Below, piece after piece: positions 13,900 through 17,632 of a stretch of DNA of 17,632 nt. The notes under the pieces are model-generated. The model had not been told where the DNA came from. It worked only from the letters and a program-made list of their open reading frames with translations, and ran no database searches. The stretch is taken from positions 600,875 to 618,506 of the forward strand of contig NVWR01000001.1 in NCBI GenBank assembly GCA_002746275.1. Reading direction: 5' to 3'. Both the position numbers and the translations under genes were made by a program. The stretch's first letter is position 1. Each line of letters opens with the position of its first letter. This DNA is from Rhodobiaceae bacterium. Its GTDB lineage: Bacteria; Pseudomonadota; Alphaproteobacteria; Parvibaculales; Parvibaculaceae.

Positions 13900-15537
13900 A
13901 TGAAAAAATCATTCGGCACCACGCTCCTCACCATGGCTGCAATCGCTGGCGCATTGTCAATTGTTGCCTGCTCGGACGAACAAAGTCCGACCTACAAGCT
14001 TGAGACCGTCGTCCCGGGATCCGCCTTTCACGGCATCCACGGCCTGACATTCACATCAGAAGACAGGCTGCTCGCGGGGAGTGTTCTTGGACGCGCGATC
14101 TACGAGATAGATGTCTCAACCGGCGAAACCGCCATCTATATCGACTCCCCCTTAGGCATGGCCGACGATCTGGAAGAAGGCCCTGACGGATCCCTTGGGT
14201 GGACCGCCTTCCTGGACGGAAAATACTATCTGCGCAAACCTGATGGCGAAACGCTCACCCTCGCTGAGGGATTGCCCGGCCTGAACTCCACAGCCTGGAC
14301 ATCAGATGGCCGATTGTTTGCCACACAAGTGTTCCTCGGCGACGCGCTCTACGAACTGGATCCCACCGGCAGCAACCCTCCGCGAAAAATCATGGAGGGC
14401 ATGGGCGGTCTCAATGGCTTTGATTTTGGGCCGGATGGCAAACTCTATGGGCCTCTCTGGTTCAAAGGCGCCATCGCGCGGGTCGATGTAGACACTGCTG
14501 AACTCGAAATCGTTGCAGAAGGATTTGATGTGCCTGCTGCTGTCAATTTCGACTCAAAAGGAAACCTCTGGGTCGTGGACACCGCACGGGGCGAGGTCAT
14601 CCGTGTTGATGTAACAACCGGGGAGAAAACCGTTGTCGCCCAGGTCGCTCCGTCGATTGATAATTTGGCTTTTGACTCAAATGACCGGCTTTTCATCAGC
14701 AATATGGCCGACAACGCGATAATCGAAATCAATACGGAAACGGGAGAAGCAACCCCTATCGTAACCGGCAAGTTGGCCGTGGCCGCTGACATTGCCTTCG
14801 TACGCGATGCTGACGGCACAGAAACACTTTACATCGGCGATCTCTTTTCCTTTCGAAAACTGGATATCGCAACCGGTGAGGTCTCGGAGATCGGGCGCGC
14901 ATGGGCGGCCAATATTGATTATCCCATCAGCGTCGGCGTCAACGGAACGGACATTGCTCTGTCTGGTTGGTCAGCCGGCATGGTCCAGCACTTCAACCCA
15001 CAGACGGGTGAGCTTGGAAGCATCCATCACGGCTTTGCCGCGCCAACCGACGCCCTTCCTATGCCGGATGGAAGCATGGTGATTGCAGAATTTGGTCGTG
15101 GCGCCCTCGTGCGCCTTGATGCCGACGGCACCACCAGAACCGATATAGCGACAGGCCTGGCCGGCCCCACTGCCCTCCTTGCCCTTGCAGAGGGGAAAGT
15201 ACTGTTGTCAGAGAACCTGAGTGGGGTCATTTCAGAAATCGACCTCACAACCGGCGACCGGACCATCATTGTCGACGGACTGAGCAGCCCAGAAGGTTTT
15301 GATCGGGATGCAAGCGGCACACTCTATGTGGCAGAAGTTGGCAAACATCAAATTGTCTCCATCAATCCGAAAGATGGTACCAAAATCATTCTGGCAACAG
15401 ACCTGCCCATCGGCTTTGCAGGCCCTACGGATGGATTGCCCGTCTACATCCCAACTGGTGTAGCTGTCTCCAACAACGGCGACGTATATTTTTCCGCAGA
15501 CAAAGAGGCCGCCATTTACCGGCTGACCCGGCAATGA
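13900..15537 (+). CDS. Beta-propeller lipoprotein with 12 SMP-30/NHL-like repeats
   Basis: The 545-residue precursor has a lipoprotein signal: MKK, hydrophobic 6-22, then lipobox IVAC with Cys24. Ser25 at +2 predicts the outer membrane. The rest is about twelve repeats of 36-40 residues, each roughly 'fDxdGxLyvaexxxgxIxxIDxxTGexxxivxG'; examples are FDSKGNLWVVDT, FDSNDRLFISN and VSNNGDVYFS. Two six-bladed propellers, or one unusually large one, would fit. The sequence resembles the SMP-30/gluconolactonase and Vgb-like superfamily, so a lactonase or sugar-acid role is possible, but metal ligands cannot be fixed by eye. The start has AAGGGGGA about ten bases upstream. The last codons overlap the VOC gene by 4 bp (ATGA). 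Confidence 0.85.
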   Translation: MKKSFGTTLLTMAAIAGALSIVACSDEQSPTYKLETVVPGSAFHGIHGLTFTSEDRLLAGSVLGRAIYEIDVSTGETAIYIDSPLGMADDLEEGPDGSLGWTAFLDGKYYLRKPDGETLTLAEGLPGLNSTAWTSDGRLFATQVFLGDALYELDPTGSNPPRKIMEGMGGLNGFDFGPDGKLYGPLWFKGAIARVDVDTAELEIVAEGFDVPAAVNFDSKGNLWVVDTARGEVIRVDVTTGEKTVVAQVAPSIDNLAFDSNDRLFISNMADNAIIEINTETGEATPIVTGKLAVAADIAFVRDADGTETLYIGDLFSFRKLDIATGEVSEIGRAWAANIDYPISVGVNGTDIALSGWSAGMVQHFNPQTGELGSIHHGFAAPTDALPMPDGSMVIAEFGRGALVRLDADGTTRTDIATGLAGPTALLALAEGKVLLSENLSGVISEIDLTTGDRTIIVDGLSSPEGFDRDASGTLYVAEVGKHQIVSINPKDGTKIILATDLPIGFAGPTDGLPVYIPTGVAVSNNGDVYFSADKEAAIYRLTRQ

Positions 15538-15923
15538 CAGACGGCGCACCTCAAGCAGACACGCTTCCTGTTCTGGCATCGAAGGACTTCAACGAGACGG
15601 TCTCGTTTTATGAAAAGCTGGAGTTTGAAACCATTCACCTGGACCCAGGAGACGGTGGTTATCTCATCCTGCGCCGAGGACCCATCGAATTACACTTCTT
15701 CCCCTACCCAGATCTGGATCCGAAATCCAATTACTGTGGTGCCTATATTCGAGGTGAGAGCGTCGATGCGATTTACGACTGGTTAGGTCTGGCGACCCAT
15801 GTACCTACTAAGCCGGAAGGTATTCCACGGGTGATGCCGCCGGAAGACAAACCGTGGCGGATGAGGGAATTCCATCTTATCGATCCATCCGGCAACCTGA
15901 TCCGGTTTGGCCAGGCGCTTTAG
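15534..15923 (+). CDS. VOC family (glyoxalase/bleomycin-resistance-like) protein
   Basis: The 129-residue protein is one pair of beta-alpha-beta-beta-beta modules: PVLASKDFNETVSFYEKLEFE at 12-32, GYLILRRGPIELHFFPYP at 42-59, and the C-terminal MREFHLIDPSGNLIRFG. This pattern is typical of the bleomycin-binding-protein-like branch of the vicinal oxygen chelate superfamily. Such proteins may sequester a small molecule rather than catalyse. Its ligand is unknown and drug resistance should not be assumed. The ATG overlaps the propeller gene stop (ATGA), so the two are probably translated together. At the 3' end its TAG overlaps the TAA of the convergent NTF2-like gene. Confidence 0.88.
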   Translation: MTDGAPQADTLPVLASKDFNETVSFYEKLEFETIHLDPGDGGYLILRRGPIELHFFPYPDLDPKSNYCGAYIRGESVDAIYDWLGLATHVPTKPEGIPRVMPPEDKPWRMREFHLIDPSGNLIRFGQAL

Positions 15924-16303
15924 GGGGCAAAACTTGAGCGGCACTTGATCCCCCAGCGCCCCTCTTCAAGGGTCACGATATAGATGGAATCGAAATGCCC
16001 GATCACGCTGTTGTCGGCACGGTAGCGGGCGAAGCGCGTATCGATATGTACTTTGTCCGCACCTGCATGAATGATCTCACGTCGCTCCCAGGCGGAATGG
16101 TGCCATCCGTCGCCCAGTGATTTTTCAAATAGATCAGGCTTGTGCCACCCCGGCCCATCGATCATCACCATCGTATTTGAAGCAAGACGGATACTGGGGA
16201 AGTTGAACGTCTTCTCCCATGCCACCAGGTCTCGTGCATTGAAGGCAAGCATGAAAGCATCAAGGCAGGCCTGAGCTCCCTCGATTTCTTTCTCCGCGGC
16301 CAT
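15920..16303 (-). CDS. NTF2-like (SnoaL/DUF4440-type) hypothetical protein
   Basis: The 127-residue protein shows the small alpha+beta cone pattern of the NTF2-like superfamily: an N-terminal helix (CLDAFMLAFNARDLVAWEKTF region, about 14-33), a middle strand region with RFARYRAD, and a C-terminal HFDSIYIVTLEEGRWGIKCRS strand pair. No specific enzyme can be named. The ATG at 16303 is preceded by GAGGAGGAA, an excellent ribosome site with about six bases spacing. A TTG 21 bases upstream would translate the ribosome site itself and is rejected. The gene begins directly after the clpA terminator and its stop overlaps the convergent VOC gene by 4 bp. No promoter is obvious between the terminator and this start. 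Confidence 0.75.
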   Translation of the reverse strand: MAAEKEIEGAQACLDAFMLAFNARDLVAWEKTFNFPSIRLASNTMVMIDGPGWHKPDLFEKSLGDGWHHSAWERREIIHAGADKVHIDTRFARYRADNSVIGHFDSIYIVTLEEGRWGIKCRSSFAP

Positions 16304-16321
16304 ACTTTCTTCCTCCTCAAA

Positions 16322-16350
16322 CAAAAACAGCCGACGAATTCGCCGGCTGC
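16322..16350 (-). terminator. Intrinsic terminator of clpA
   Basis: On the minus strand CAGCCGGCGAA and TTCGTCGGCTG (16350-16329) form an 11-bp stem with one mismatch, followed by TTTTTG (16328-16323) and TTTG. The stem is 20 bp past the clpA stop. On the plus strand the run after the stem is only cttatctgtttt, so it works mainly in the clpA direction. Confidence 0.88.
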
Positions 16351-16370
16351 TTATCTGTTTTAGATCAGGT

Positions 16371-17632
16371 TTAATCGACCATTAGCGGAACTTTAGGCAC
16401 CGAACCATCATTCCCCTCTGGTCCATCCTTGGGGCCCTTTTTCTCACTGTCACCGCCACCCGATTTTTTCGCGCGCGGTTTGCGAATTTTCGGTTGCAGC
16501 CGCTCAAACTCAAATGCCAACTCATCCTTGTCGTCATCAACAATGACGCGAACCGCCCCACCTTTGGTGAGTTGTCCAAACAACACCTCATCCGCCAGTG
16601 GTTTCTTGATGCTTTCCTGGATCACACGGGCAAGAGGCCGCGCGCCAAGTTGTTCGTCATACCCGCGCTTAGCGAGCCAGTGATTGGCATCTTCTGTCAG
16701 TTCAATCGTGATGTTCCGGTCAGCAAGCTGAACCTCCAGCTGCAACACGAATTTCTCGACAACCCGAGCAATCACTTCTTCAGGCAAGTGCTTGAACGGG
16801 ATCGTCGCATCAAGCCGGTTGCGGAACTCCGGTGTAAACAGACGCTTGATGGCATCCTCGTCTTCACCTTCCCGCTTCGTCCGTCCAAAGCCGATCGGGG
16901 CTTTCGCCATATCAGACGCGCCCGCATTGGTCGTCATGATCAGCACGACATTGCGGAAGTCGATCTTCTTGCCATTGTGGTCTGTAAGCGTCCCGTGATC
17001 CATGATCTGCAGAAGAATATTGAACAGGTCTGGATGGGCCTTCTCAATTTCATCAAGCAGCAGCACGCAATGCGGATGCTGGTCTACACCATCCGTCAGC
17101 AGGCCACCCTGATCGAAGCCGACATACCCGGGAGGGGCACCGATGAGCCGCGATATCGTATGCCGCTCCATATATTCGGACATGTCGAACCGCAGCATCT
17201 CGACACCCATTATGTCAGCCAGCTGGCGGGCAACTTCTGTCTTGCCAACACCTGTTGGGCCGGAGAACAAATAAGAGCCAATCGGCTTCTCAGGTTCCCG
17301 AAGGCCGGCCCTGGCGAGCTTGATCGACGCCGCCAAGGCTTCGATGGCCTGGTCCTGACCAAACACAACCCGCTTCAGCTCAACATCAAGATCTCTGAGT
17401 TTTTCAGTATCGCTTTTGGAGACAGATTTCGGTGGAATGCGCGCCATTGTCGCCACAACTTCTTCGATCTCGCGAACACCGACAACCTTCTTCCGCCGGG
17501 TCTCCGGCTTCAGCATTTGTCGCGCCCCGGCTTCATCGATCACATCAATCGCTTTGTCGGGCAACTTCCTGTCATGCATGTATTTGGAAGACAGATCGAC
17601 AGCCGATTTGAGCGCCTCATTGGTGTAGCGCA
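16371..17632 (-). CDS. clpA: ATP-dependent Clp protease ATP-binding subunit ClpA, C-terminal part
   Basis: The reading frame is open through the right edge, so the N-domain and most of the first AAA+ module are missing. The visible 420 residues start at RYTNEALKSAVDLS, pass through LPDKAIDVIDEAGA at the end of the first module, and include the whole second module: Walker A GPTGVGKTE, Walker B VLLLDEIEKAH, sensor TTNAGASDM, and RPLARVIQE in the C-terminal small domain. IGFGR after the sensor is the loop that binds ClpP. ClpA unfolds substrates, including N-degron proteins delivered by ClpS, into ClpP. The Lys/Gly-rich tail (RKPRAKKSGGGDSEKKGPKD) is longer than in E. coli ClpA. Any ATG within the visible part (such as 17579) is internal. 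Confidence 0.96.
   Translation of the reverse strand, partial: RYTNEALKSAVDLSSKYMHDRKLPDKAIDVIDEAGARQMLKPETRRKKVVGVREIEEVVATMARIPPKSVSKSDTEKLRDLDVELKRVVFGQDQAIEALAASIKLARAGLREPEKPIGSYLFSGPTGVGKTEVARQLADIMGVEMLRFDMSEYMERHTISRLIGAPPGYVGFDQGGLLTDGVDQHPHCVLLLDEIEKAHPDLFNILLQIMDHGTLTDHNGKKIDFRNVVLIMTTNAGASDMAKAPIGFGRTKREGEDEDAIKRLFTPEFRNRLDATIPFKHLPEEVIARVVEKFVLQLEVQLADRNITIELTEDANHWLAKRGYDEQLGARPLARVIQESIKKPLADEVLFGQLTKGGAVRVIVDDDKDELAFEFERLQPKIRKPRAKKSGGGDSEKKGPKDGPEGNDGSVPKVPLMVD

Noticed and set aside
16304..16324. N-terminal extension of the NTF2-like protein from a TTG
   Set aside because: The extension would be encoded by the ribosome-binding site itself (FEEEES), so the ATG at 16303 is the real start.
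1..17632. Mobile elements, CRISPR arrays, tRNA or rRNA genes, defence systems
   Set aside because: I looked for transposase or integrase frames, regularly spaced repeats and RNA gene hallmarks on both strands and saw none.

Overview
The window reads as chromosomal DNA of an alphaproteobacterium with moderate G+C content. The main evidence is the divK-pleD pair with Caulobacter-type sequences, an EipB/DUF1849 envelope protein, a DUF3572 gene beside divK, and a DinB with the N-terminal zinc ribbon common in this class. I see no phage, transposon, integrase, CRISPR array, tRNA or rRNA. I cannot name a genus. Caulobacterales, Hyphomicrobiales or a marine relative would all fit.

Layout. (1) 1-2133, minus: a two-gene molybdenum hydroxylase of the isoquinoline 1-oxidoreductase type. 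The large subunit runs off the left edge; the [2Fe-2S] subunit is complete. (2) 2134-2674: a 541-bp gap with several inverted repeats. On the minus strand it holds a candidate small RNA with three hairpins and a U-tract. (3) 2675-4411, minus: divK-pleD, the cell-cycle response regulator and its diguanylate cyclase partner. (4) 4412-4618: the divergent control region, with a CtrA-like box. (5) 4619-7858, plus: a tight run of DUF3572, a HAD-fold protein, the manno(fructo)kinase Mak and DNA polymerase IV. (6) 7830-8645, minus: EipB, which overlaps the end of dinB. (7) 8697-10535, plus: a D-2-hydroxyacid dehydrogenase, a leader rich in hairpins, then a short GGDEF diguanylate cyclase. (8) 10554-11600, minus: an agmatine-deiminase-fold protein that has lost its catalytic Cys, His and Asp. 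Divergent from it, on the plus strand (11703-15923), are RidA, a FemAB-like GNAT protein, a HIT protein, a 12-repeat beta-propeller lipoprotein and a VOC protein. (9) 15920-17632, minus: an NTF2-like protein sitting just after the terminator of clpA, whose 5' part lies beyond the right edge.

How the genes work together. The clearest functional units are DivK/PleD (cell polarity and c-di-GMP signalling) and the two Mo-hydroxylase subunits. Two c-di-GMP synthases lie within 8 kb, both with the product-inhibition RxxD site. Most of the rest is housekeeping: repair (DinB), sugar phosphorylation (Mak), envelope (EipB), imine detoxification (RidA) and proteolysis (ClpA).

The points most worth a second look are the catalytically dead deiminase homologue divergent from ridA, the candidate small RNA between pleD and the Mo-hydroxylase, the structured leader of the second diguanylate cyclase, and a small tandem duplication at the start of the FemAB-like gene. 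I did not find a clear new multi-gene system. All family assignments come from recognising motifs and remembered relatives, not from database searches.
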